64,000 nt of DNA, taken from the NCBI GenBank assembly GCA_963210315.1, contig OY723246.1:1736001-1800000 (forward strand), in the 5' to 3' direction. The translations under genes were made by a program, and so were the position numbers. This document shows, one piece after another, positions 22,474 to 34,315 of the stretch (positions are counted from its first letter, which is position 1; each line of letters opens with the position of its first letter). The stretch is from Rhynchopus euleeides. Its lineage: Eukaryota > Euglenozoa > Diplonemea > Diplonemida > Diplonemidae. The notes under the pieces are model-generated. The model did no database searches. It saw nothing but the letters and a program-made list of their open reading frames with translations, and was not told where the DNA came from.

Positions 22474-24045
22474 ATGATGCGCGCACTGATGCTTCTGGCG
22501 ACCTGCCTGTGCATGCTGCACGGGGCTGCCCTGCCCCCTGGCGCCCGCACCCTCGGTGTGGGGTTGATCACGCGCCACGGAGACCGTGACGTGCTGCGCA
22601 AAACGGGAAACGGGTTCATGGAGACGACACCCGGCACACTGACCCGTGCAGGTTACGCCCGCATGGAAACGCTCGGCAAGTTTCTGAAGGACAAGGTTGC
22701 ACCGAAGGTGCTGCTGGACGTCGATGAGAAAGACTACCGCGTGCTGCACAGCAGAGTCATGGCACGCAGCAGCGGGTTCGACAGGACAATCGCATCAGGC
22801 GATGCTGTGCTCGAGGGCCTGTTGGGCCACATCCCGCGGCGCCCTGTCGTCTACTCTACGCCTGATGAGTTCGATCTGACCCTGAGAGCCTACAAGAAGT
22901 GCTCCACCTTCCAAGCGGCAGTCGAGGCGCGCAGACAGGAGCCGGACTACCTGGCCCTGGGGCAGAGCACCCTCGCCCTGCGGCAGGCGGCAGCGGACTA
23001 CATCGGCTACCCCCTGCAGGACGAACTGCACGATGTGTGGAACCTCTACGAGGACCTGCGCATTGCGCTGCTGGATGACCCGCACAATGCCACCCTGGCA
23101 ACGCACCTGGCGGGTGTGAAGGGTGTGAGGGACCAGGCGTCGGACTACGAGTACGCGGCAGCCAAGGGGCATGTCGTGGCGGGACTCTTCCTGAGCGAGA
23201 TCAACACCCACATCGAAAGCCTGATGAACCTTGCCGATGCCGCGGTGCCGAAATACAGGCACTGGTTTGCCCATTACCCCACCCTGGTATGTGGTCAAGA
23301 GGGGATTGTGCCGTACGCAGCGCTGCTGAAACTGTGCATTATTACGGGCTTCACAAAAAATACGCACACACACACCACCCCTGCACCTCCTGACAGGTGA
23401 CGCTGAGCACCCTGCTTGATCTGAACCTCACCGGGGTTCCTGATTTCGGTATGCACCGCTGCTGCCGCTGCTTGAGGCGCTGCCTCCCCTGTCCTCTGCA
23501 CAATACCGACACCCCACCCGACAGGCGCAACACTGTACTACGAGCTGGCTCGTGATGATACAACCGGGGATGCATACGTCGTGTGGCGCATGCTGAATCC
23601 CGAGGATGTGTCCGACACCAATGGGGTGACTGGGTTCGACAAGGACCTGCTGGTGCAAAAGGCGGTGGATTATTTGGATGCGACCCAGCCCAGACTGGCG
23701 TCGAAGGAGGCGTGGTGCAAAGGCTGCGTCGGCCCCAACACGTTTCTCGATGTGTGCCAGAAGTACGTCGCTGTGAGTGCCACCCCTGCACCCCCGTCTT
23801 GCCCGGTGTGCAGCACCGAAGACAGCTGCAGCAAGAACCTCGTGGCGTGGCAGATCTTCCTCGGTGCCATCCTCGGAATCCTGCTGGGATGCGTTGCCAC
23901 TGTCGTGGCCCTCCGCATGCTGTCTGGGCGCTCGGGGGGGAAGTACCGTGCCTCGAACCTCGACCAGAATGCGGGCACACCGCAGAACAACGAAGCAGAC
24001 ACGCAGGAGATGGACGGGCCGATCGAAATGCAGGATGCCGCATAG
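22474..24045 (+). CDS. Membrane-bound histidine acid phosphatase-like protein (3 exons)
   Basis: The gene model is join(22474..23286,23397..23448,23525..24045), 461 aa, with introns of 110 nt (GTATGT...CAG, phase 0) and 76 nt (GTATGC...CAG, phase 1). A signal peptide (residues 1-19) is followed by the catalytic RHGDR motif (R34, H35, R38). Near residue 263 the family's proton-donor HD motif should appear in a YSAHDTTL-like context, but here it reads FAHYPTL, so Asp is replaced by Tyr268. A transmembrane helix lies at about 397-421 (FLGAILGILLGCVATVVALRML), followed by a short acidic cytoplasmic tail. Histidine acid phosphatases hydrolyse phosphomonoesters through a phosphohistidine. The type I membrane layout matches the kinetoplastid membrane acid phosphatase. 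Without the Asp, activity may be lost or altered, so a pseudo-enzyme role is possible. The family call is secure; activity is doubtful. Confidence 0.85.
23287..23396 (+). other. Intron 1 of the phosphatase-like gene
   Basis: 110 nt, GTATGT...CTGACAG, phase 0. It contains an in-frame extension that ends in a stop, so removal is required for the C-terminal domain. It falls three codons after the altered HD motif. Confidence 0.8.
23449..23524 (+). other. Intron 2 of the phosphatase-like gene
   Basis: 76 nt, GTATGC...CCGACAG, phase 1. Removal rebuilds VPDFGATLYYELA, the conserved strand-helix after the active site in this family. Confidence 0.8.
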
Positions 24046-25521
24046 GCGGGCGGGAGGGAGGGTGGGGGCGGGGCGGGGCGGTTCTGAGCGGAACCCAGAG
24101 GGGAATGAAAGTCCGACGCAGGTCGGGGCGTTTTGTTGCGAAAAATGTTAGATGTGTGCATTGGCTTCCGCGATTTCGCTTGTTCTGCTCATCAGCGGGG
24201 CGAGGCGGCGCAGGTGAAAGCCGTGAAAAGCAACGGAGGAAATCGTACCGACTGAGGCTTCGGGATTCGCACCTTATTTGTCACTTCACGCGACCTCAAC
24301 ACAACCTTGAGATAATACGGTGTGCGCTCAACGCAAATCAGGTCAGTGCTTCTCTTTGCATTTGTTGAACAGGGTGCTTCTACCCCAGAGCACGAGGGGG
24401 TACGATTTGTTCGCTCCAGCCTGCGTCGGGCAACAAAATATCCGGCAGTCTGAAGCTCTCTCTTCCTCTCTGCAAGCCACTCTCAGCCCTGTGTTCTGTT
24501 TGTGATGCAATTATGCATCGGTGGCTTCCCTTTGTCCCGCACCAGAGGGGGGTGTTTTTTTCTGCGAGGGTGTATCTTCCCCCTCCCGGCGATGTCCCCC
24601 AGCATGTTGTTTGCCTTTCTTGAGAAATCGTGCAAAAGAAAAGAGTGCGGGGGGCAGGACCTCTGGTCGTTCTGACAACCCAGAAAAGGGCAACCGAGTG
24701 GATCATCGTGTCTGTGTCTGTGCCTCCATCCCGGAAATCCTGCACCACTTCGGAGTTGCAGCCCCGCCGATGTGTCGTGTGTCTGTTACGTGGTGTGTGT
24801 GCCAGCGTGGTGTCCGTTACTGTTCCTGCGTATTGCTCTCTATCTCATTGGTCATTGCAGTGCCCGGCGTGTCTCTAGCCACCTCCATCTGCCTGTGTCG
24901 CGGGTTCGCACTGATCCTGGTTTGCCGGGGCCGGGGAAAAAGAAGTGATGTGTGGCCACAACCCAGTCCCACACCCAACCCCCCACCCCCCTCCACCATG
25001 CAGTTTGATTCAGTTTCTGGGGCATGTTCAGCCAATGCACTGGTGGGAAGCTGCCCGCTCAGGTCCGAGAGGCACGCACTGCTCTACACCCGAGTTCTCG
25101 CGCGACAGTTTGCTCTGGCCCTGAGAGATTTGTGATGTCCTCCTCCCAGCAAACCGCTTGTCCTCAACAAAACTGGAGCAGATTTTCCTTTGCGCGTTGC
25201 CTTCACACAGGACACCCCACACATTACACCTGCTCATCATCACCCCCCAGACAGGGCCGTCGAGACGGCACAACCGTGGGTGACCGCCCGAACAGGGAAC
25301 ACACCCACACCTCACGCCGCATAGCCACCTCACCCGCAGCCTCCCCCCCTCGACCACCCCGCCCCCCGCCGCGCGCTGGGCAGGCATCTCTCCGGTGCAC
25401 GTCTGCCTCTGCAGGAGCAGCGCGTCGTCTGCTCTGTCCAGCAGCTGCTCCTTACCCGTGGTGGTGCGGGGAGGGGTGTGGGAGGTGGGTGTGGAGGCGC
25501 GAGAGCTGAACCGGCAGTACC
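24046..25521. other. Intergenic region, no gene seen
   Basis: Holds a copy of the GGAAATCGTAC dispersed repeat near 24190-24290. The remainder is mixed sequence without credible coding frames. An AG at about 25516, four bases before the next start, is a likely acceptor. Confidence 0.45.
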
Positions 25522-27778
25522 ATGCCTACGAATAAAAACAGCAGCAAGCCGTGGATCAAGAATCATCCGCTTGAGGGGGATGGGCTGCTGACGGGGTTTT
25601 ACGACCACATGTGGAAGAAGAACAAAGAGTTCAAAAGCTGCGAGGATGTCCTCTGCCCCGACACCATTGTGTACGACCACAACTTCCCGCGCGGGTGGTA
25701 CGCCTATGACAAGAAGAACAAAGAGATGATCAAGAAGCAGGGGAAGGAGCTGGATACATCCAGCATCTACAACGCCTTCAGCAAAAGCGATGGGGATGTT
25801 GGCATCGTCGCCTCCTACATGCATTCGTACGAGGATCCGGAGACGGGTGACCCAGTGACACACGTCGAGTTCTTCAACAAGGAGGGTCTGGCGGAGTTTG
25901 TGAACAGGAAGACAAAGAAGGAGGGGATATTGCAGCGCTTCCTGGTGCCGAAGGGGAGGAACAACTCGGTGATCCAGGCGGTGTGGTCGCCCCGGGTGTG
26001 CATCGTGCAGCGGAAGACCAACGTGAAGCAGCTGCACGGCAGGGCGGAGGGCTGGAAGGATCCTTATGCCTGCGCCGTGACCTACGAGGGGCCCAGCCAC
26101 TACTCTGAGGATGGGACGTGCGCCGCCAAGACCACCGCAAACATCAAGCACATCTGCTGCAACATTGTGGAGCACTTCTACAACACGGAGCACAAACACA
26201 TCACGCGGATGGTGCTCTACTTCAAGGTGGACCGCCAGAACGACGTGTGGCTGCTGTGGTGCGGCTCCATCCGTGTGAGCGATCGGTCGCAGCCCTCCAA
26301 GATGCCGCTGAACCTGTCTCCCATCTTCACGTCACCCACCAACGCGGGTAGCACTTCCCACGGCGGGGCTCAGGAGCGCACCGTCACCGACGATGGTCTG
26401 ATGGAGCTCGACAAGACACACGCCAAGATGGCATGCGACCCGATGTTCATCCGCAGCTACATCGCATCGCCACGCCCCCACTCCCCTGGGAAGTCAGGCC
26501 GGCCTGGCGACAGGCACCGCCTGCATGAGGACGGGTATAAGGATGGGGATGATGACGTGCAGGATGAGATCGAGCGCATGATCCGCAAGGTCGATGCCGA
26601 GGAGACGGAGAACAGTTGGTTCAAGGTGCCCGGGGTAGAGGACCGCTTCAAGCAGCTGTGCCTGGAGCGGGAGCTGGTGGGGCAGGTCATCAACGACACC
26701 TTCTATGAGGCGTACTCACACTTCCTGCGCCACGACACCGGGCCCTTCTTCTTTGAGATCGACAAGCGCATCGCGCAGATCCTGACGCCAGAGGCGATTG
26801 CGGACATGATGGCCTTCCTGAAGATTGACCACGCACCCCCACCGGACGACCCCAGCATCAAATATGACGAGGACCTGAGCTATGTCATCGGCCCGCAGAA
26901 CAGAGGGCCCATCACCAAGGTGGGGGAGAGCGCTGCCAAGTGGGTGACAGCGCACTACGACAAGAAGGAGAAGGCGCTGCGAGAAGAAGCGGCTGCCCGC
27001 AAGAAGGTGTGTATTATTTGTTCAGACGGAGAGGAGACACAGGCACTGCATGATCACACCTAACCCTGCTGATTTGTGTGTCGCTACCCCGTGGATTCAC
27101 ATTTACATGCGCTTCACATCCCCATTCACTCATTCCACCTATTTTGCCCAACCCCCCCTCCCACCCTGCACAACCCGCAGGGCGAGTGGAGGGAGGCCAA
27201 CACACTCCGCCTGACTTGTTCCCGTCTGTAGTGTCCCCCCCGACCTCCACCCCTGACCCCCTACCCCCACCGACCTGTATGTTGTTAACCACCCAACCAC
27301 CCACAGGGAGAGGGGCCGTACAATGCGGCAGACACTGCGGCGACGGAGGAGGCGGAGGCGAAGCGGCGTGCCGCTGAGGACTACGAGGCAGAGAAGGCAC
27401 GGCAGGAGCAGCAGGAGCAGGAGGAGGAGGCGGCGAAGCAGAAGGCCAAGGCGGCGCAGGAGGCACAGCAGGACGCCCCGCCGCAGGAGGCTGTGCCGGA
27501 GGCGACCCCTGCTGGGGGCGGCGATGCCATCGAGGTGTGATGCTTTGCAGCGCGCCTCGCCTTCGGGGTGTGGGCCTTCCCGTTGCGGATTTTTGAAGGC
27601 AGCGCTCCGCCCCCCCCGCCCCCAAACCTCTGCCAAGTGTTGCTGCTGTCGCTACCCGAGTTGCGTTCCCACCGCCCAACCCACCCCCATGCAGGAGGAG
27701 GTGCACGAGGAGCCCGCAGCAGCACCAGAGGGGGACGCCCAGCCGCCGGAGGGCGAGGCCCCGCCGCCTGCAGAGTGA
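25522..27778 (+). CDS. Unrecognised protein with charged C-terminal helix (2-3 exons)
   Basis: Exon 1 (25522-27006) encodes 495 aa. The N-terminal 250 residues look like a compact conserved domain (WIKNHPLEGDGLLTGFYDHM, HICCNIVEHFYNTEHKHI, VWLLWCGSIRVSD). A disordered Ser/Pro section follows, then a helical region (GPFFFEIDKRIAQILTPEAI). The intron 27007-27306 (GTGTGT...CAG, phase 0) joins to a Glu/Ala/Lys/Gln-rich helix (27307 onward). If this exon is read through, translation stops at 27540. If a further intron 27535-27694 is removed, it ends with an acidic Pro/Glu tail at 27778. The full model is join(25522..27006,27307..27534,27695..27778). I do not recognise the family; a flagellar or cytoskeletal protein would fit but is not shown. 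Confidence 0.7.
27007..27306 (+). other. Intron in the unrecognised gene
   Basis: 300 nt, GTGTGT...CCCACAG, phase 0. Without removal the frame ends 19 codons later in unrelated sequence. With removal, a continuous Lys/Glu-rich helix (ALREEAAARKK into GEGPYNAADTAATEE) forms. Confidence 0.75.
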
Positions 27779-29620
27779 CACGCTCGGTAGGGGGGGGTTG
27801 GAGACGTGGGTGTCTCATCAGCTGCAAAGAGCAATAATGCGGCCCCCCCCGTCCCGTGGGTGTGGTGGGTGTGCCTTGATGGGGGGGGGGTGATGTGGGT
27901 GAGGGGGGGGGGGTGTGTGTGGAAGTGGTTTGTAAAATTTCAACATCATGATTCAATCGCACCGCAGCTTGTGTGTGTGTGGTGGGGGGGGGGTATATTA
28001 GAAGTAAACCGATTAAATGTTCGCCGTGTTGTGTGGGTGTGGTGCAGTTAAGATCACGTCAAGAGCAGGAGGTGTGCGCTAAGAGCAAGGTGCTGCATCC
28101 GTGCTCGGTATGCTCCGGTCTCCGTGCTCCACAAGACTACAAACAGATTCACATGGTTTGGGGTGTGGTGCGGTGTATCCCGTCAAGCCAAGCTCAGTCC
28201 ACATTTGATCCTCTTCGCACATCACGCAAGCAAGGGGGCACAGCACAAAGCACCACTCCCACCCCACCCCTTCAAAAGGGGCTGGGGTGGGTGTGCGGGT
28301 GATGGGTGGTGGCTTCACATAGGGGGTGCCTTGCCAGGCGATCCCACCTGCCACCGTCCTACTCGGTCCTAGTCGTGGGGGTTTCCACATTTTTTTTTGT
28401 CAGAATTCTGAAGCAGTATATATACTAGCTACGAGCGACGGAGTGGAGCGAAGTTGTGAAGTGGCGGAGGAAATCATATTCCGAAGCTTGGGATTCAGCA
28501 CCGTCATGCCACTTCGGCTGTGTACCATCAAGCGAAAGGAGTACGATTTCCATGTGTGCGTGTGAGTCCAGCGTCTCCCGGAAATCCTTCCTTCCCTTCC
28601 CTGCATTGCTGGCCGTCTCGCACGCGCCAGTGTTGTCAGGATGATGTCACATTCAACCCCAAAAGAACCGCGGGAGCCTTCGCTCAGAAGTGCAGCAAAG
28701 TGAGTCGCCTCACAAAAGAGGGGGGCAAACTGACACAGTTTGGCACAGAGCGAGTGCCCCCAGCGCAGGCCAAAGCAAGCGCCACGTGCCCCTCTCTCTC
28801 TCTCTCTCTCCCCCCCTCTGTCCGGATGACACAATACACCATACTCTATTTCACTTCCACCCACCCCACCCCACCCCCGTCGCACGCCCGCTTTGCACTG
28901 CCCTGCATCACTGGCCCCCTTTCTAGGGTGCGCCGTGCGGCAGTGTATTGCATGCATCTCTCTCCCGTGCATCTCTCGCTCTACCTTGTCGAAGTCCCCC
29001 AGCAAGCCAGGGTGGAAGGGGTCTGTTGGAATAGCTATGATCATTCGGGGTCATTAGGAGGTGGGGGGGGGGGGGGCGAAGGCGTGGTGGAGATCCCACA
29101 GCAGAGACCTGTGCCCACCTGACAGCGGAGAGAAGGGGGAAAAAAATGTGCTGGAATTTTTTTTGTCGCAGTTACACCAACAGAGTGGGGCATTGCGAGG
29201 CAGGGGGGGAGGGGGTGGGTGAGGCTTTGGTCTCATGGGGAGTGCAGGATATCGCCCCTCCCTTCCCCACCCCCACCCTACCAGCGTCGTTCCTTTGATC
29301 AGATGGTGCTCGTCTTGGAGAGGGGGCCAGAAAGCCCAGAGGCTTGGGAAGGAGAAAAGGGCGATGCGGCATTTGAAAGATATAAAAATGGAGGTTCTTT
29401 TGGAAGCGCCATCCCCTTCCCCCTTCCCCACTCCCACCCCCCACATCCGCCACCAACCCACCAACCCTCCCAGATCCTGATTTACTGTACTTTTCTGACC
29501 CCCAGGTGTGCGTTTTACCACAACCTCTCCCCCTCCCCATTCCCCCGTGTTGAGCGACATGTGTCGACGCTGTGGCGTCAGCAAAAAAAAAAAAGACGCT
29601 GCGCCTGCAAGGCGCTTTTT
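27779..29620. other. Intergenic region with G-runs and short repeats
   Basis: Contains poly-G/GT tracts (27880-28000), a copy of the GGAAATCGTAC repeat (about 28428-28550), a TTCGC-type MITE (28672-28761), a CT tract near 28792-28815 and further purine runs. No gene is supported. Confidence 0.5.
28672..28761. mobile_element. Degenerate copy of the 109-bp MITE
   Basis: Starts GGGAGCCTTCGCTC, ends GAGCGAGTGCCCCC, with internal GCCTCACAAAA and CTGACACAGTTTGGCAC matching the MITE at 4741. It is shorter than the full element and its target duplication is not clear. Confidence 0.6.
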
Positions 29621-32118
29621 ACACGGTATGGCGACGATCGGTCCAATTAGCCTCCAATTAGCCCAGTGTTTAAGATACTGTTATGAAAAACGGGGCTTAG
29701 CCCCGGTTTTGGAGATTTTGCCCCGAAAAACCGGGGGTGCCTCTTTTTTTTTTTTCACCGGAATTTTTCTGAGATTCTGTCCGGGTACTATTCCAGGGTG
29801 CTTTTTGGCCAGAGGAGGCCGGGGCCAAGAGCACAGTGCCCTGCCCCAGGCGTTAGCCCGATGAACCTGTTGAGCACAAGGTGCACGTTGACTACATGCG
29901 GCGTGCGACTATGGAGCAGAATCAGCTGTTCACTACCGTGGCCTCCGGCGGCTGGGGGGCTCCGCCCCCCAGACCCCCCCTCTGGCCTGTGCATGTCCAG
30001 AACCAAGTCTGCAAGCAGGGCAACCTGCGGTGCTTTCACCACCACCACGCTCTCAAGAACGCCTTCCTCATTGACTGACTCCTTCGCGTTGACGCCAAGA
30101 AGGAGCGCGCTCCTCTCGGACCTGGCAGCGGCGGCGAAGTCAGTCACCTGCAGAGGACCCATCCTGCCCATCCCAGTTGAGTGGCGTGGGGTAGGGTGTT
30201 GTGGGAAGGGAAGCCCTTCCATTTGGGGAAATGGCTGAAATTTTACCCCCGATTACCCCCGGTTTTCGGCGCGCAGCCCGGAACCCTATCTTTTACCCTG
30301 AATTAGCCTCCAATTAACTTTTTTCCACGATCGTGGGGAAAAAAACCACGATCGCCACGATCGTGGCTCCAATTAGCTAATTGGAATAATTGGAGGGAAT
30401 TTTTCTTCGGAAATCCTTAGAGTTCATGTGACGTCATGCAGCAGACACAGCCAAGACTGACTCGGGTGGTTGTGGTTCTTACCAGCCAGTCCAAAATTCC
30501 CGACCCGTGCGGGTTTCGGAGGGCAATAGGAACTATCCTGCCAATACATACCCACCGTGGTCCCCTGAAAACCGTGTGGAGCTACGTAGGTACGGTCTAT
30601 AGTTCATCGATGTACCTGGGACCCCCCGTGTATAAGTCCCCCCCCGAAAATCGCCTCCAGGGGGGGGCTTAACCACGGGAGTCCCAGGTATCGGTGGTAT
30701 TCACGACTACACATGGTCCACCGAAGGGGAACACCTATTGCACAAAACTCGACAACCAGGATGGGTTCGCTCGGGTGGTAATTTTGTTGTCGCTCTGCCG
30801 TCAGTTGTTGGGCACAACTCCGTCGGCAGACAATGTCACGTTACATGGTGCAAATCTGGGCTGGTATTGATGTCGGGTCGTCATCGGACTGATTCAGATG
30901 AGTACATCAATATGGAAAAGAACGGGGTGTGGTCATATGCCTAAGACCACGAAGTCTCTGTTTAGTCTCGGAGACGAGTAATTTGCCCATCGCCCAACCT
31001 GTATTGACCGACGTCACAGGGATATCTACCCGTGATGTCGATTCGTGCAAGAAGGCGACGGTGTGATGAGTCCGGCACATGGTATCGTGCGCGAATGTCA
31101 CATGGTCACATCACGGGGAAGTTGTCCCTCTGCCAGAATGATGTACCAACTGCATAGTTGTTCATTGACCAATGCCATACAACTCCATAAAACTGCTGGT
31201 GATCCAAGAGGTGGGGTTTGAAACAACTTTGCTCAGGTAGTCGCCGTGACGTGATATCATCGGATTAGAGACTGCAGGGTCGAAGGGATGCACCCAGAAC
31301 CAAGGCTACCAGCCCTCCGGAGGCCTCCGGTGCCACCACCTCCTTCCGGCTCCGGAGGGTGCGTACATTCACCTGCTGTGGCCCAGGCGCCCAATTCCTT
31401 GATTCTTGGAAGATGAAGGCGTCAATGACACGGTTCATTTTTGTGTCTCGGAGACTGCGCCACATTGGCCTCCAGAAGAGAGGGCTACGTCCCCACTCCA
31501 TGTCGGAACACTGCGAAAAATCACCGGGTTTTCAGCCATCGGTCAAAGCCGCCAAACATCGCTACCAGTGCCCGGTGTGCTCCGGAGTAACTCCAGAGGA
31601 GCATCCCCGACACTTCTACCAGCGCCCCTCCCGGCAAGGCTCGAATTCTAGCGGCTGAAAGGGGCCATTCAGCCAATACCCCTGGGATTCGGAATGTGCT
31701 TACTATTGGCTGATGGAATGATCCGGGAATGGTCTCATCCAATGTCTGAACATCCCGGTTGCGCCCAAACCTCGATCAAAATCAGATGGAACAGCGGGGG
31801 AAGCTGATGCACTCACAGCCAACCAAGCCACTGGTTTCAGGTGTGGCACCCTAACCAAGGCTCTGTTATCAGCGGCGGAACGGTAACCGTTCAGCGTTCA
31901 GCGGGTGACGAGCTCTGCAGTACCAAGCTCTACCGAAGCTTGATCACCTCTGGGATGGGGAACGTATACAATATCGGATGCGGCTTTGTGAAGGGAATGG
32001 CCTCATCCAACAAGGCTCTAACTTCAGCGGCTGTCTCGGGTGTTCAGCCATTCAGCGATATCAATCCAGGGATATCCAAGCTCAGGAAAACTTGGGGTGG
32101 AATTGAGCTGAAAATAGA

Positions 32119-32221
32119 GGGGGTCTTCGCTGGTCGTTATGCCTCGTTATTCTTCGTCAGTTTTCACCTAGGTTCCTTAGGAAATGCACCAAAATGCACT
32201 GACGATCACCCCGTAGCCCCC
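32119..32221. mobile_element. TTCGC-type MITE, damaged copy
   Basis: Starts GGGGGTCTTCGCTGG and is homologous, inverted, to the MITE at 55555-55663 (shared GAAATGCACCAAAATGCACT). The right terminus has lost about five bases of the inverted repeat. Confidence 0.6.
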
Positions 32222-32531
32222 TGTATCCAATAGCGAGCGAAAAAATCGAACCGCTGACTACCGGTTGAAACAGCTCCCACCGGCCAAACTCCTACACAGC
32301 TCCAGGCCGTACTCCAGGCCAACCACGGGGCTCTCAAGGCCCAGGAGTTAGCCTGCTTGACAGCCGACCCTGCAGAGAGGGTTCGATACCCGGAAGAACT
32401 GTGGTCCATCACATGGTTGACTGCAGAGATAGGTGGGCACTGGAGGGAAATCTTCGACCAATTAGCCACGATCGCCCACGATCGTGGGAATAATTCAGTG
32501 TTTAAGATACTGTTATGAAAAACGGGGCTTA

Positions 32532-34315
32532 GGAGGATGTATAACGAACTGTAAATTCTGTAAAATTTTGTAAAAAATGGGGGGATTTTTTGGAAAAATG
32601 GCCAAAAAAAGAGTGTGGGGAGTTGGGTCCAGTTTAGCAAAGTCCGTGTATTTGGACGCGGCCCCTCAGATAAGGAAGCCGCGTCTCAGGTGCGATATGG
32701 GGTGTTGGAGAATTTCAGGGTTCGGCCCGAAATTCCCGTTCGAACCGCTATCCCAGGTCCGACTCAAAACTGTGCTGGGCTCTCGGAGACGGGAGCCCGA
32801 AAGCGGGAAGACCAAGCCAATTGTTTTTCCGTGCGAGGATCACTCGTCGACACTGTGTGGAAGCCCTGCAGGGCACATCCATGAGACGCATCACAACAGA
32901 AGGGACAGAAGAACATGAGGCCACGAGGAAGCTGGCCGTGTATCGCAAAGTTTTCGACAACGTAGCATGCCCGAGAGGAACGTTCTTCCCGTTCCCATTC
33001 AGGGTACGGTACACCTGAGGACAGCAAAAGACGGTCACCTTGCAGGCGGGGCAACGCCTGCATGAACGCAGATAAAATTGCAGCATACGTTCCCTGCATC
33101 AGGAGTCGGTTGTCAAGCCTCCCGTGTTGCAGTTGTAGGGCTCCGAATAACACCCAGTTTCATCGGACCGTAACGAGGATCTTGGCATCGACGAGCCACA
33201 GACTGTGACACTTTACAGTCGGAATCGCGTCCGACACCTGGTAGGCATTGCCATGCCGATGGAAGGCCCCCCCAGCCCATGGGGGGCCCGGGGTCTCAGA
33301 CGGTGGGAGGCACTCCAGAGTGGCGTGTGGCCTCCGACCGGCGCGGACTGCGCTACAACACCGCAACCGAGGGCACCTGCAACTACATTTGGATGCGGGA
33401 CACGGCATCTTCTGAGATGCTCGGCGGGGAGAGGGGGTCTCTCTGTACCTCCTAGGGAAAGCGGACAGAACGAGGTAGGCACTCGGAGATGGAGCCGAGA
33501 GGGGCGGACGGGGGTTCTTTCAGGCAGCGCCGCAACAGCGAGAAGAACACGTGCAACCCCAGAACATGAGGCGCCGTGACGGAGCAACAGGAGAAAACCA
33601 TAAAAACAGGGCGTCCGGACGACAGACAGGCACGGGACTGGAAACGCAAACAAACAGACAGCCGAAAAGAAGTCGAAGTGAAACGGTTGTACAAAGGGCT
33701 CGGCTTTACCGACGTCCTTAGTACAGAGTGAAACGACGACGCCGCCGAAGGCGGCCAATCCGCCGCCCGAAGGGCGGCGGAAAAATTTTTGGGGTGTTTT
33801 TGGGTGAAAATCCGGGCAACCCGGGCCCTTTGGGACCACATAGGCCAGGAAAGGTCAAAATTTTCGACTTTTTTCGGAAATTTTCCGATTTTTCACAGTG
33901 TGGCAGTCCGCAGACACAGATTTTCGGGTCAGAAAAAAATTTTTTTTTAAGCACACTCGTGTGAGCGGAAAGCGCCCCACCACAGCTGCAACCAAACGTG
34001 CTCTATACACTAACCCCACCCTTCATCAGGCTCAGGGTGTGATCAGTTCAGGGTTTTGTGTGTAGAAGCGTCAACGCAACAAACAAAAGGAAATTCATCA
34101 GAGCGGTTGTAGCTGTGAAGTGATAGGGCGCTTTCGACCCAAAAATTTCGGATTTTTTTCCGGAGGGTGTATGGTGACCATCCCGGAAATCCGAAAAAAA
34201 CCTGATTTTTCCTGATTTTCGGATTTTTCTCGAAATTCGCCCTTGTGTCAACCAGTGGCAAATTTTTCGGAAAATCGGGAAAAAACAGGAAAATCCGGAA
34301 AATCATACACCCTCC
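32532..34315. mobile_element. Nested 1.8-kb insertion with GGAGGNTGTAT ends
   Basis: Begins GGAGGATGTAT and ends ATACACCCTCC. The host module reads GGGGCTTAGCCCCGG uninterrupted at about 29690; here GGGGCTTA precedes the insertion and TAAGCCCCGG follows it. A 2-3-bp TA-containing duplication is likely. The inner right part (34161-34315) also begins GGAGGGTGTATG and may be a smaller MITE. A further repeat, 33968-34135, lies inside. No transposase was recognised. Confidence 0.5.
33968..34135. mobile_element. Short inverted-repeat element, copy 1
   Basis: Bounded by GAAAGCGCCCC and GGGCGCTTTC with related subterminal ends (CAGCTGCAACC and, inverted, CAGCTACAACC). An inverted copy is at 44759-44919. 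Non-coding. Confidence 0.5.

Noticed and set aside
24521-25135. 204-aa open frame in the 24-25 kb spacer
   Set aside because: Alternative start, irregular composition, overlaps a dispersed-repeat region, and no domain-like pattern.
32370-32400. tRNA T-arm-like GGTTCGATACC
   Set aside because: No acceptor stem, D-arm or anticodon arm could be built around it.
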